Positions 1 to 14,774 of a DNA stretch of 64,000 nt are shown piece by piece. The DNA lies in NCBI GenBank assembly GCA_025331125.1, contig JAOALB010000175.1, forward strand, positions 1-64,000, written 5' to 3'. Positions within the stretch are counted from its first letter, which is position 1; each line of letters starts with the position of its first letter. The translations under genes were made by a program, and so were the position numbers. The notes under the pieces are model-generated. The model ran no database searches, was not told where the DNA came from, and saw only the letters and a list, made by a program, of their open reading frames with translations. Source of the DNA: Mycogone perniciosa. Lineage: Eukaryota; Ascomycota; Sordariomycetes; Hypocreales; Hypocreaceae.

Positions 1-21
1 AACAAAATAATATATATTAAA

Positions 22-33
22 CCCCCCCCCCCC
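22..33. repeat. Homopolymer C tract
   Basis: Twelve consecutive C residues stand out in a strongly A+T-rich context. This is a simple repeat, and its length may be affected by sequencing or assembly. It is not a telomeric repeat. Confidence 0.8.
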
Positions 34-756
34 GTTTAAGAAGAATACCGTTATTTTAACGATCATTTTATATTCAAGTAAACTCGTAAATAGTAATTAT
101 TCCACTTCATTTCTTCATTCATTATATATGTTTAATATAATCCTGAAATAAATTTAATTTATAAATGAGATAATATACTAACATATTGACAATAATAGAA
201 TTTCATACTTTATGATTATTAAAATCTATGATTATAAAGTATAGAAAAAAGTATAAATTAATAGTAAAAGATTAAAGATAAACTCATTCAAAAAAAAAGT
301 ACAATGTTTATAATAGAATTGTAATTTACTTATCATTCTACCGATGTATATACCTATTTGGTTGAAATATAGGCTGAAAGACTAATTCTTTTCCTATGCT
401 TTACTTGAAACTTTATAAAGCATCCCTTTTTCTGTTTTCCTTTTCGTACTCTTTTAATAGCCTTCAACCTTTAATTACATCTGTTTATTTATTGAATTAT
501 TATATAACGGAGTACTATAAAGGCTATTGTTATTATAACTATATTGTAAAAAGTAAACGTTATTTCATTAAGACTTTAATTTAATAGTAGAACAAAGAAG
601 CTATGGAGCAAGATTTCATAATTTTTGTTCTTTTCCTTTCTTTTAGTATTTAGAGCTATAAAGTAATCCTCCTTATATATAATATATTAACCCTGCCTTA
701 TGAATAAATATTACATTTTTATCATTTATGAAGTAGTGAAGTATTATTTATTAAGT

Positions 757-883
757 TGTCACGTTCCGAGCACGTTTCCCTTTTATATAGTTGGTACCGT
801 CATGATAATTGCTAGAAGTGCGATTATTAGCCTATTCCTTTCCCCGTTAGCGTGACGCTATGACGCTATGACGGTTCGTCACA
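757..883. mobile_element. Short LTR-like repeat, probably a decayed solo LTR
   Basis: The piece begins TGTCACGTTCCGAGCACG and ends GGTTCGTCACA, so the termini form an imperfect inverted pair with TG...CA ends as in LTR retrotransposons. About 40 bp of its start is repeated at 45808-45850, where it has a normal base composition. Near the end there is a small tandem GACGCTAT repeat. At about 127 bp it is shorter than most LTRs, so it is probably internally deleted. I could not make out a target-site duplication. Confidence 0.45.
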
Positions 884-3800
884 TAAGTATATAATAATAA
901 TTAGATTCATTTTTACACTTTTAACTTTGTCTTATAAATTATTTCTATTTAATCATTGTAATGTTGAGTAATTTATTTTATATTTATAAGTATTCCTTTT
1001 TCACAAATTAAGTATATATTTTCTATTAGTAATTTTATTTTATGTATTGACCTTTGTATCTATAAAGATGATGTTTGTAACATTTCTGTTTATTTTAAAA
1101 ATACTGCTAATTACAACGCGGGTGTTATTTTAACTAATATAGTTCTAAATTGCGGTTTTTATATGTATTATTTATCTTTAACTACTTTTATCAACAATTA
1201 TTATGTAAGTATTTTCTGTATCGGAATTTTAATAGCTTCAAGTTATATTATCAATATAAGCTATTATGAGTATCATACTGCGAATAAAGAATTATATTAA
1301 TTAATGAATTTCCTTTAATAAATTCCAATAGTAATTTTAATTAATATTATCAATTTTCAACATTTATTATAATAAACAAGGATAAACATACTTATTATAA
1401 TATTCTTTATTTATTAATAAAGTATATATACTTTATATCAAAAGTAAAAATAATAAAAGTAAAATGCTTTTTATAATTAAAACTTATATTAAAATTTGTC
1501 AATAATTTTTAATAATATTTTAATTTATAGTAATTGATAATAACTCCAACTATTATTATCTTAACTATGTTTATTCATTTATTATATTTTAACACTGAAA
1601 TCTTTCATTTCATTAAACAAGAATATTTTTCTTTTTAACTTCATTTTTTTTCATTAATTCACACTTATCTCCTAATATTCAAAATAAAAAGGATATATTT
1701 GGAGTTTTAATAGATGTATATAAAATATATCATAAATATTAGGATATTTTATAAATAACGTAAATTAATATATTCAAATTTTAGTTCTTCACAATATGTA
1801 TGATAACTCGATAAATTAGAGTATAAGCTTTATATACTTTTTAAACTATAAATGCTTTGTGAATAAAGTAATAAATCCCTGCTTTTTAAAGCTAACTTTT
1901 TATACTGTTTAGTAAAAGCTCTTACTTGCTATCAAACTATATCTTCTTGATATTTATTTCAAAATTTAATTCAAAGTTAAAAAATACTTCATAAAGAGAT
2001 ATCTTGATTAAGGTATTTCTTATTAAATTTAATGACAATTATAAAGTTATAAGTAATTATAATTAGGGTTTTAAGGTATGATTAAAATCAAAATAAAATA
2101 TCATTAAAAAGCAATTGATAAATAATACACTTTCATTTAACAGCATATTATATGAAGAATTAAATTTAAATTTAAATTCATCATAAGATAATTCCGTAAA
2201 TTTCAATCTTATAGTGATAATAGTATATTTAATATAGTAATGTATAATCAGGAAAATGATAGTGTTTATTTTTAAACTGTAATCGTAACGAATTTTATAC
2301 TGGGAATTATGGTTTATTATTTTATTAAATATATGAACAATAATAATATTATCACATTTGTGGTAAGGCTTCTACTTTCTAATACTAGCTTGTAATAAAT
2401 TCGATAACTTATAATATAATCTTTAGTATTTATATTTATTTCCTCCTAAATATTTTGTTCTTCAACAATATTTTATTCATAGATTTTCATAACATAACTC
2501 TAAAGGTTGATAATAAATTATAATTCCTGTCAAAATATAAATTTATTTATAAAAGTATTACCAATTTATTATTTCTCATTAATTTTTAATTTATTTTTAA
2601 TCTTTAATTTTTAATGTTTTCAATTTAAAGTTCTTTATTAAATTCCTGTAACTATAAAATTGCAAGGTTATGATATTTCATGTCTATATACTACGTTTTG
2701 AATTATTACCTTTTCAGTGAACTCTTAAAAATCAATCATTCACCATTAATTGTTTCTAATATGTGAAAAATATTAAAAGAGTAAGTTTATCTTAAAATGA
2801 TATTTTATTATATTTTAATAATACATAGTTTATTGTAGATTTAGTTCAATATTTTAGCATTCAATTTTCTTTATTTAATATATTATTATAAACTTATACC
2901 ATATGAAATATATATATTTATTTACTATTTGGAAAATCAAAATATATTTACTTTCATATAAATTAACTTCGACAGCTCAAACTAATATAGCAAAAATCCT
3001 TTTTAAGAACATTTATAAAATGTATATATTATAAAATTAAAAATTTCATTATTTATGCTTCTTTTCTGATAAACTATATAAAAAGTATACAATATTCAAA
3101 TAATCAATAATTAATTATTAATAAGATGTTTAAATTTTAAAAAATATTCAAACTTTATAATAAATAGTTAATTTCTTTTCTTCTATAAGATTTCACATTG
3201 AAAAGGGTTAATTAAATTTTTTAAAGCTATAAATTTCAAAATGATTGATTTAGTTTCAAACGACATAATATATATTTGTTAATTTAAATCTATAATTCAA
3301 TATTTCAAAGTTTTTAATATTGATTAAATATATTTTATATAAAATGTTCAATCTTATAAAAAGATCAAAATATTGTCAAGGAGATTTTATGATATTAATT
3401 AGCTGCAAGTTCAAAAAAGTAGTTCAAGTATTAATTAAGCTTATTAATATAATAAATATCTTATAGTACGTATAGTATTATTATAGTACCAAACCTGTCC
3501 TATACTATAGAACCAGCATATACAAATTCTTATATAATGCCTTAGCCTTATCCCTTTAAGCTATATTCTTGTAGCTTCTTGCTTTATTTGAGGGTTAAGA
3601 AGGATATTACTTTAACCTGATATTCTATACTATAATACTTCATATTTTCCTATACTAACAATACTGTTATCCCTAGCCTTTAACCCTGCTTAAAAAGATT
3701 AATAAGATCGCTAATGGCCTAATTACAATACAATTGAATAAAAGGATGATATTATATAAACGTAAAGAAGTAATAAGATTTTTATTGACTTTTGAAATTT

Positions 3801-6800
3801 ATAATGTACGACCTTTACCTTCATTCAACTTATCTAAAATTTTAATATTTATTATATTGTAAATAAACTATTTTCAAATCTTCTAAATCAGTAGTTTGAA
3901 TAAATAAGATTAATATTTAAAAACATAATACCTTTCTTTCACTTTAAAATCTTGATAAAAACAATGAATGAATTTAAAAGGCTGAATAACAATTATACTC
4001 TACAACAAACTTTACTTCAAAATACACTAAACCTCTTTAAGTAAAAAACGTCAATAACCTTATATAATTAAGCGTCACCTTTTTTACTTCATGAGATAAA
4101 AAGGATTAGTGATTTTATAATTTATATTATTATTACACCACGTAAGACATAATTAATAATCATGGAATAAAGTAAAGATTCAATATTCTAAAACTTTAAA
4201 CTTTAAAAAGAGAGAGGAATAAGTCTTGAAAATATAAAACTATCAAAGTAAGGATATTATAATACTGTAACGTAAAAAACCATACTTTAAAGTTGAAGAA
4301 AAGTATATTAATGTTATAAAAACTTTTAATTTTGATGGTATTCATAGCTAATCAATATTGACATTTACATTAATATAACTTCATATAACTCTTTACATTC
4401 AATATGTTAATACTTAATAAACTTGTAGCAATAATATCATCCAAATGATTTAATTGAATAAGTATTTCAATATCTGCTACAATATTATGTATTTGATTTT
4501 ATAAAGACCTATGTATTTTATATATAAAATTAGTTTCAATAAATTTGATAAATGATATATTAAAGCAGGATTATAAAATAACATTATTAACTTCCTTTTA
4601 CAGTTAAAAAATAACCTCCTCTTTAAAAGATTATAAGCCTATAAAATTAAACTTTTGTTAAAAAAGGAATGAAAAAAAGGAATTATCATCATTGACAGAA
4701 TTATTTATTATTATTCAATAAATTCTAAAATATAAAAGAATAATTAAATAAAAACTTAAAAGATCCATTGAAAGAGTCATTAAAATTGAAGATAAAATAT
4801 ATTAATAATTTACTTTTTACTATAATTTAAAAGAGGTATTTATATTTATTGAAATTATTAAAACTTTAATACTCTTACTAGAAAAAGTCACCATTCATTA
4901 CTACTTCTTCAAACGTTATTGAATACTGTATATAATATTAAGTTTTATATTAAATCAACTATAATAGAAGTATTTAATAAACATTAAATTATAAACCGAC
5001 ATAAATAAAAGACGGTATCTATCATTTAATCGAAATTATTTAAAACCTTTGTTATAACCTTTGATTGTTATAATAATTCTTTTTGTAATATGAGATTAAT
5101 TATACTCTATATGATTCGTTGAATAAAGTCTGTATAATTTACTTCAATACAGTTACCTATAATGTCTTCACTCTTTTATATATATACTATTTATCCCTCA
5201 TAAATGGAAGAACAGCAGCAGTTCAAAATAATTAATTTAAATATAAAGCATTTCCTGCCTAAAAGAAAACTGATATTATTAAGGACTTGAATACCATTAG
5301 CTACATTTATGTTTATTCAAAAGGTATTTATAATGATAAATAAAAGATCGATAAAGAAAGCCTAAGTAGCTTTATAGTAGTAATAAAGGCCTAGACTAAA
5401 TACCTTTAGAATAATCATCTTTATTATTCTTTTAGATTTAATCCCGAGAATAAAATTAAAGGCGTTTTTTCATAGATATACTATATATAATATAATATAA
5501 AAGCGTTTCCCGGAAGTATTAAGACTTAATAATACATATCGAACTAATGGATTGAGTATATATATACCTTTTTAAAGCCCATAATTTCTTTTTTAATTAT
5601 ATAATTAATTTTTGAAAATAAATATCGTATTATATATAATGGTTTTAATTTATTTCTTAATATTAGTAGAGTTTTTATAATATACGTGTAAATGAATATT
5701 CAAGGTCTTTAATATGATAAAAAAGACTTTATTAAATATAACTGCATTATATTATAAAATATAATACCTATTACCGTGACTTTTTATTATTAAAAAGTTT
5801 ACTGCTATATACTTTTTTATAGTAGTATCCTATTAAACAATATTATATGTATTTCTACTATTGTAATTAAATTCTTTTACTATACTTAAATAAATATCAC
5901 AATTAATTTTTAATAAAAGATGTAAAAAATTAATATCATTATATATAACATTTTATATAAAATAAATATATTTATAATTGTAGAAAAGTTTAATTTTATA
6001 ATAAAAAAATTATTTTGAAAAAGTTTTAAATTTATTATTAAAACTGTATTAAATTAATCTAAAAGCAGTATTATTACTATTATAGCTGCTCTTATTTTAT
6101 ATTTAAATTTTCTTTCAATTTGTATATGTATTTATATTTATATATAGAGATTTTATTGAAACTTTTAACGTTATATTTTATTTCATAAAGTCTCAAGGAT
6201 ATTATAAAGGTATAGCTATTATATTCTTATTAATAAGAATAAACTTAAACTATTTATTCTTTATATTTATATAAATACTGCACTTCATATTCTTATTATT
6301 GTTTAAAGTTTTACCATAAAGGTATTGATTTAATTTAATTATATTTCGTAATCCTTTTATTAACTATAACTTAGCTTTAATTATTGAAATATTTAATTCA
6401 AGCTTCAATTAATATTTATCTGTAAGTAAAACCAAAGTATTTGGTATTAATGAATATTTAAAAGGCTATAACTTATAGGCTAGCCTATAGGTATATATTA
6501 AATAAAGTATAAATATATCTTTTATTATTACTTTTATTAAATATTATTTGATTAATTTTATATAATTAAGTAGTATTGATTCAATAATAAATCATATATA
6601 ATATATAATATTTTATTTTTTAAGGTGTAATATTTCTTTTATACAAACTCTAAATATTTCTAAATACCATTATAAAGTATTACTATTATGAAATATGTTA
6701 TAATATAAATAATATTTTAAGTGTTTAAGAATTTTTAAAAGTATAAATAAAGATTTAACTACTGCTTATATTTACTTGTATAAGTCTTTCAATATAAATT

Positions 6801-7407
6801 CAAAATTGCTAATGTTGTTATTTTCAACTATCTTAATATCATATTCTTTATCTATAGTATTGTCTTTATAGGCTATATAAATTTGATCTGTAGTATAGTT
6901 AAAATATTAAACTTCTAATTTATTAAACTTTTTATTTATTAGCTCATTAACTATATATATTTTAGCCCTTTTATATACTCCTTTATATAGCTTATAGTAC
7001 ATTATTCTATGTAGCAGAGATAACCTACAAAGGATTTGAATAATAACTAGGTTATAAATTTAAGGGAAAGGTTAATTAAAGTTTAGTGGCTTTTGAAGCT
7101 ATTATTATGATGGGTATATAATACCTTTTAAAAGTATTGTTTACCTAAAGGTTATATAAAAAAGCATATACTATTATATAAAACAATTAATATCAAAAGG
7201 CGATAATATTAAATTAAGTTCTTTTTTATTAGTATTATAATTAAAGCAAAGCAGTATGAATATAAAACAAAATTTACTGCATTATATAGAATTGTAATGT
7301 TAATATACTTAAACTGTTAATAAATAATATTTTGTTAACTTTGTTACTATCTTTATAGTTTATTAAATATAAATGTACTTTTAATGTTAATTATTTTAAT
7401 AAAAGTA

Positions 7408-7766
7408 TAGGCTTAAGACTAGGGGGGAAAGTCGGTTAAGGCTAAGGGCCTTAGTTGGGCAGAAAAAGCTGGGATAGGCAAAAGGTCCAGGACAATTAAT
7501 GTTTTGAGTACCTTTATATATAGAATTATATATAAAGATATTTAAAAGGACTGCCATTACTTTTCTAAGCTTTTAATTTTTTCTTTACTTTGTAATAAAA
7601 TAGAGATAGATATATAGTAAATTTATTTAAACTTAGTAATTAGGTCTGTTACTATTGGATATAAAAAAAGGCGTTTTAGAGTTTTATGCCTGTCCTGGCT
7701 TTTTCTGCCCAATTAAGGCTCCCAGCCTTACTCCACATTCCCCCCCACCCCCTAGTCAAAAGCCTA
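7408..7766. mobile_element. TIR element A (about 359 bp, MITE-like)
   Basis: Arms of roughly 75-80 bp at 7408-7480 and 7686-7766 are inverted copies of each other. Both run inward from TAGGCTT through GACTAGGGGG to the shared core TTGGGCAGAAAAAGC. The arms are far richer in G/C than the surroundings, while the middle is A/T-rich and non-coding. Size and structure fit a non-autonomous DNA transposon. No transposase is visible, and I do not see a second copy in the window. The flanking duplication is not obvious, so the superfamily is open. Confidence 0.7.
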
Positions 7767-8769
7767 CTAGTAATTTAAGCTTCAATCTTGAAGTCTTAAA
7801 ACTATCTTTTGAAGAAATAAAGTAAATAAATATTACTTAAACTTTATTCAAAAAGTTACTATAAATATATAATAAAATAGGTTAAACTTATACCTATATA
7901 AATAGCTTTAGATATAATATAAAGCTAATAATAAAATAGCTATTAAAACTGTTTTAACTACTTTAACTATATAATAGAATTTATATATTTTTATATAAGA
8001 AGAGACTCTACTTCAAATAACATTATTTATAAAAAGAACTACATTTTATGCTAGGCTACATATATTATATATAAATGTATAATATAGTTTGAAAAGAAAG
8101 TAAAATATAATATATATTTTAATTAAAACTTTATTTTACTTTATAAAATAAATACAAAATTATAGTACTTTTAAAGAATAAAGTATAACTATGAAGTATT
8201 AAAGTTTCAAAATTATTATTATTAGATTAAATACTACACCTTAAAAAATATCATCAATTATAAAAACTTAAAAAATCCAAATTTAAAAGAAATAGTATAT
8301 TTATTATAAAAACAGCTTAATAAAATAATGGTATTGTTATAATAAAAAGTTTAAATATAGTTAATAATATTAATTGAAGTAGAATAGCTTAACATATATT
8401 ATATATAAGTAAAATAGTAATAATTTATATTTATTACTAGGCACTATATAGTATAAAAATAAAGAAAGTGTTTATTTATAACTGTTCATTTAAAGTAGTA
8501 AATATAAAAGTATATAAAGTATAAACTTACTTTTAAATAGAAACAAATTAATTAAATAATCAAAGAACTAGATTAAAATTCATTTTACTTTATTATTTTC
8601 TAAAACTGCCTATAATAAAAAGGTAATATTAACTAACTTTAAAGAACTTTAAGTAATCATGAAATTGATATAAAAAATTAATATTATTTATAAACAGGCT
8701 ATAAAGTAATAATTGATAAATTATATCTTTTAGAATATTAAATAATAAAAGTAATAATAAATAGTAGTT

Positions 8770-9000
8770 ATTACTATTAATAGCAGTGATAACGGCAGCT
8801 TTATTTCAGCGCTATCTTCATATTCCTGCTCTCACATCGCTTGTTATATAGCTTGTTATATAGGCTCGGCCAGCTTATCGTTATCGTTATTATTATTATT
8901 ATTGCGGAAGGGCAGGCCTAAGCCTCATTTCAATAAAGCTGCCACTTCTACACTCTCAAAAGCACTTTGAGATTTAATCGAGAATTAATAGTCGTTTAAG
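8770..9000 (-). pseudogene. RIP-decayed coding relic, copy 1
   Basis: This patch is richer in G/C than its surroundings and aligns by eye with 17930-18200. Shared landmarks in order are GGCTC, CGTTATCGTTATTATTATT and AGCTG..ACTTCTA. The other copy, read on the minus strand, gives an acidic Asp/Asn-rich stretch, which suggests that a transposon or other repeated protein gene is decaying here. I do not recognise the protein. Confidence 0.35.
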
Positions 9001-11608
9001 GGCCCAGTTAATAGCCTTTTTTATATAGGCAGATTACATTTGTAATGAATCGAAAAAAAGCTTCGTTCTTTTTTAGTTAAAAGGGTAGTATGAGCTTCAT
9101 TATTAATTTTAAAACGAATAAAGTTTTTATTTATCCCTATATATTTTAACTACTATTGAAATATAAAGGTTTTGCTATAACTATTAATTATATCAACTTT
9201 ATCTTTATCCCAATCTTTCTTAATCTCTTTATTTTAATATAAACGTAACGCTAAGCTTTATAAAGCTACTGTTTTTGTTTTAAAAAAAATCTATAGCTTA
9301 AATATGAACTTCTTTAACTTCAATGCTTATAATAAACTCAGTAAATACTTATATAGCTTTATTGCATTTCTGTTTACTTAAAAGCTTTTTAATATACGAA
9401 TTTTAATTAATAAGAAAGTATTTAGCTTATAATATAAAGGCAGGAGCTTTTATAATAATTAAGCTAGCTTAATAAAAACCGGTATCTATTAGTAAATTTA
9501 AAATATTATTATCATTCTCTTCCATATACTATATTATATTTATGGCTGTATACTTTCATTACTATTTATAAAGAATCTGATTTATTACTGGCTTATTATG
9601 TAAAAATATATATTGGTTTTCTGTAATCTTGATATAATATTCTATACTATAAAGCCTTCATTATATATCTTTAAGGAAATAGAGATAAAGTTAAAAGAAC
9701 GTAAAATTGCTATTAAAGAGTAATTCCTATAATACTTTTTAATATATATTTTTTAAAAGCTGAAAAATATTAATCTTGAAGGGTTAAAGAATATATAGTA
9801 AATGAAGCAGGAAAATTGCAATAATAATATTAAACCAAATATAATATTTAATAAAGTTAAAATATATAGAGTTTATAAAGCTATTAATAATTAAGAGTTA
9901 ATAAATTTATTTTTCTTTTAATTATTAAATTAAAAGTTTATTAAATACTACATATGAAATCTTAAAGTCTTTTATTTCCTTAATATAGCTCAAAACTCTT
10001 TCTTATCTATTAAGCTTATATTAACTGTTTTTAAGATTAAAATTAAACTAAAAACATTTAATTTAAAGTAACTTCGCTATTATTAAAGCCTATGAGCAAA
10101 TATGCAAAATATGTAATACTATTAGCTTTAATATCTAGTTAACTTTTAATGAAAAAGGTCTAAAACTTAAGCTAAAGCAAAATAAAGTCTTTAATAGTAT
10201 TTCTTAAGGTAATAAACATATAAGACTTCTAGTGATTTAAGTTAAAGACTTTAAGCTATTCTATATATATTATTTCAATAATAATAACTAAAATTCTCTT
10301 TGAAAGCCAACTTAGTCGGATTTTATTTTTATTTTAATATTTTAATAGACTAATTCTATAATCTTTAATCATCTTTATTATTATTTTTTAAAAAAAGATT
10401 AATATTTCTTACATTTAAACTTTTAAGTAATTTATAAATCTTATGACTGCACTTTTCAAAAAATTTAAAGCTATTTAAAGTACTATATTTTATAAAGATT
10501 AGGCGTATTTAAGCTTTTTCGTTATTGCAGCTTATTAACTATCCCAATAACCTATAGCTTTATGTCATAAAAATAGTGCCTTAAAGCCAGTAAATATATA
10601 GAATAAAGGCTCTATTTTTATCGTTAATTAAGGCTTATAGCCGCCCGTAGACGCAAGGATGGCTATTGCGTTAGAGAGATTTGATCTCTCGACTTATACT
10701 TCTTGCACTAACGCTATATTGCGCAGCAGCGATATATATAAAAAGAGGTTTTTAAACACTTAATTAGGGAAGATTATCGCAATCGGCTAAAATAACTGCT
10801 ACTGCTTAAAATATAGTAATTTAAGTTATTATAATAATAGTACTAATATTATGGTAATCTAAGATAGAATGATATTTTAATTTGCATATAAAACATAGCC
10901 TAAAGAAAACTAATCTAAAACGTATTCTACTTTTATAAGTGTTTTAGAGTTATACAGGCCAACTAAAATATAAAGTCTTTTAGTTAGCTGATACAGTCCC
11001 TACTAATAGGTAATTACTTTAAACTTTAAATTTCTAAAAATATAAAAATAGTTTTGTACAATATAATAAATATGCATAAACATAATATGATATTGAGTTA
11101 TTTTTAATCAACATATAATGACTTTTAGATTAATGTAATAAGCCTTTTTCTTTAACATGTATAGCTTTAAATCTAGGGTTTAAGAATATATTAAAGAAAT
11201 AAGGCCTATAGTTATGTATTAAAATAGCTATTAGCTTTTTAAGGAAATATTTCTTTAATTTAATTAAAGCAGCCTATTTAATATTATCCAGATATATGTA
11301 TATATAATTAATTAACTATATCTTCAATTATATATAACATAATAAGATTTATACACTTTCCTATATTTTTTATTAATTATATTATATATATACATATATA
11401 TAGTAAAACTGGTTTCAGCTTAATAATAGCTTATAATATATAATATATAATAAATTTTAATAAGCTAAATTATTTATAAAATCTATTAAGTGTTTCTTCA
11501 TTCCTTTATATATAAATATATATAAAAGGAAATAACTAATCTATTAGCTTATATTTTAATTTAAAATTAGAATTAATGAAGAGCCGTGCTATTTATACAG
11601 ATAAAAAT

Positions 11609-12012
11609 TGCTATTCATATAGATAGTCTATACGCCACCTGTAAAACTCTCCCTATAGCTCTTTACACTCTGCAACTTAAACTACAGCGATAATACCACT
11701 ATATCAGTATTATTAGCGCTGTTACTATAATAGATATGCCTCTCAACCCTCGATTAGCTCAGTTTAAAGAGATAACAGGCTTTAATCTTATTAAAGAGGG
11801 GATTAATAAATTTATGCTAGCTATACAGCCAGGAGAATAGTTATCCTTTATATAGGTGGATAAAGGGGGTAATAAAGACTTATTATTTAAAGTAATCCGA
11901 TATACTGTACTCTGTAAATAGCTGTTATATAAAGAATTAAGTTGTAGAGTGTAAAGAGGTATAGGGAGATTTTTGCGGGTGGCGTATAGACTACCTATAT
12001 AAATAGGGCTAC
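11609..12012. mobile_element. TIR element B (about 404 bp, MITE-like)
   Basis: The left arm (11609-11679) and right arm (11939-12012) are inverted copies. Both contain TAGTCTATACGCCACC, then CTCCCTATA and CTCTTTACACTCT. They differ mostly by single transitions. Between the arms at 11736 a 34-codon plus-strand frame begins MPLNPRLAQFKEITGF and then hits a stop, so the element may be an internally deleted derivative of a coding transposon. The arms are unrelated to those of element A or family C. The superfamily cannot be assigned because no target duplication is clear. Confidence 0.65.
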
Positions 12013-12548
12013 TCTTAATAAATATAAGAATAATGCCTATATAGGCAGTTTAACTAATTAAAGTCTATATATTAAGAGTTAGAGAAAAAGACCTTGAAGT
12101 CTTTATATTAAACTTTAATTCCAAATTAAAGTCTATTAAAGCTTCATTATAGGTATCTTTTAATACTTCTTTAATCTTCTATCTATTAATAATAGGATAC
12201 TCTCTATTAAATAATATATTAATACATTATAATATATATATATGTATATAAAATACTGATTTATCATAATAAGTTAATAATTCTTCAAAAGAATGAAAAC
12301 ATATTGCATTAATGGAGATATTATCATCTATTAAAAATATAGTATGTTATTTAAAGTAATATCTTTAATAAAGCTATTAAAAATAGCTATATTAAGTTTA
12401 GGCCTTTTGTTTTATAAATTAAAAGTAAATAAATTATTTCAAGTTAAAGATATAAAAGCTTTTATCTATATATTTTATACTTCTTTTTCGAACTTTTTCT
12501 AATTCTTTATTATAAGCAATATTAAAATGCTTATGATATATTATAATA

Positions 12549-12620
12549 TTTATTATATTTATTATATTTATTATATTTATTATATTTATTATATTTATTA
12601 TATTTATTATATTTATTATA
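12549..12620. repeat. Minisatellite, 9-bp unit
   Basis: Eight perfect tandem copies of TTTATTATA are followed by an interrupted partial copy to about 12650. Perfect copies in an otherwise decayed background suggest recent slippage. Confidence 0.9.
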
Positions 12621-14111
12621 TTTATTTATTATATTTATTTCTATTTTTAAACCTTCATTATTTTTGTTATTAGTAACTATTTCGTTTCTTTATAAATAAT
12701 AAAACTCTTCTTTGTTTTACTAATAGCTTAATGAAAAATCCCTTCGTTTCCTTAATAGCCTGACTATACATAAAGGTATTTCATTAACAAATAACGACTC
12801 ACACAATAATCAGTAGTAACGAAACGAAAAACTAAAAACTACTGATTAATTTTATAACCCTGGTTACAGTCATATAATTATCTTTGCGATTAGGTAAGGC
12901 TATATACTGCGTTATATAGTATATAGCAGCAGTATAAAATTACCATTTATTATTATAATAAACAGCTCTTTAAAGCGGAAAAAAAGGTAAGAAATTAAAA
13001 CTAAGCTAAGCTAAAGTAACAGCCATTTATAGATAACTGATATTATATATATTTACCGGGCAACTGCTAAACAGTAGCTTCGTTGCAAGCTATATACGGT
13101 ACCATAATGGACACTTTAAAAAGCTAACACTATTCTAATAAATATTGGGAAGCATAAAAAAAGGCGATAAAAATAGTTTATAATAAATTAAAGCCTATAA
13201 AGTAATAATTCAAGATTTTATTATATTTAAGTTTATACTGAAACGCATATTATAACAATCCAATGTTATATAATCAATATAAATTACTTTAATATTAAAA
13301 TAAACACTTATAATTTTAGTTTATAAATATAATATAATTATTTATAGTTATATACTATAAGAAAGGGGTCAGGGTATATTATTGCATCAAATATAATATA
13401 AAGTTAATGCCTGGTTATATAAGGCCTGGTTATATACTTATACGCTAACATATATTCCAATAGCTATAGCCTTTTATAAAGCCTTAAGGCTTTATTACTT
13501 TTAATAGTATAAAAGCAACATTTACTTTAGCTTGCCTTTTTATACTATAATACTAATATTATAGGTTTATTAAATTCTGAGATTCAAATTTTCATTATAC
13601 ATATATATAATTCTTATAATATATTTTTAAACCAAATTACCTTACAAATATTATTTATATATTTGGATTATATATATTTGAATTCTATTAATAAAAGATA
13701 AACCTTATTTTGTATCTATTTATTCATTATCTTAAAAATTAAGTTTCATATTATTTATAGCCTCTTTCTAGAAGAGAAATAAATTTATATAAAGTATTTG
13801 AATAGGTTGCACGGAGGTGCCTGGAAACCGCTTGCGCTGTTGCTACTTCAAGATACACGATAACATTGAGCTATCTAGGCCTTTACAGTTTGCACTTTTA
13901 CTTCTTTTATCATTCTTTTTACCTTGTTGGCACTCATCATTGAATGACCTTTATGATACTAGATATTATAATAAGGCATTTTCAAATGGTGTGAAATAGT
14001 AGTATTTTTTAAAACTATTTAATAATAATAAAAGGCAATTGATTTTAATTTCAATTGAGTTAATTACAATTTTACATATAGTTATATATAATTCTAGTTT
14101 TTATGAGATTT

Positions 14112-14117
14112 ACTATT

Positions 14118-14148
<31 letters not shown>

Positions 14149-14376
14149 TTCTATTTGCATATAACTTTTAAACTTGCCCCATTTTCCCCGCTATCTATAC
14201 CTCGCTTTTAAAATCTAGTATATCTTAAATAAGATAAATAAGCTAAAATGCGCTAATTATAGGCAATATATTAAAGCGCGCGTGTTATATGGGGGGATAC
14301 CAGGAATCGGCTAAATATTAAGTGGGGCAAATTTAAAAGTTATATGCAAATAGAAATATGCGTGTATGTAAATAGT
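14112..14376. mobile_element. Family C TIR element, copy 1
   Basis: The left arm reads inward from ACTATTTAC, through an expanded (AT)n tract at 14121-14147, into CTATTTGCATATAACTTTTA and then CTTGCCCCA. The right arm is the inverse and ends near GTAAATAGT. The core includes TCCCCGC, TCTAGTATAT, AATGCGC and GCGCGCGTG, all found in the same order in copy 2 at 19.8 kb. The core is non-coding. This is a non-autonomous, MITE-like element; the transposase source is not visible. Confidence 0.65.
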
Positions 14377-14774
14377 GATTCTCGTTGTTACTTTATAGTC
14401 CGTTATATTATAAACTTAATATCGTAGTATTACTTTTATATATAAACCAATTATACTTGAATATTATTAATTTATTTTAAGATTTATATTAAAACCACTA
14501 TTAATTTATCAACTGTTTATTAAAGTCTTTATCTAAGATATCGAGATTATCAAATATAAAGTCAATACTCATAGCGGCTACAGGCAATATAAGTAGGCCA
14601 TAAGGTTAAATGGTAATAGCTTTAGAAATTTAGTTTCTAGGAAGATTTTAATAGGCAGCGAAATTGTAAAGCTGTAAGCCTGTATTCTATAAAGAATTTT
14701 AATTAGCTTGTATTTAAGTCTATAATTTACTATATAGAATTGCTTAGTGTATAGGGTATAAATAATTAGCTGAA

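Noticed and set aside
1..60. Possible telomere end because of the poly-C tract
   Set aside because: No tandem TTAGGG or CCCTAA copies; a single homopolymer only.
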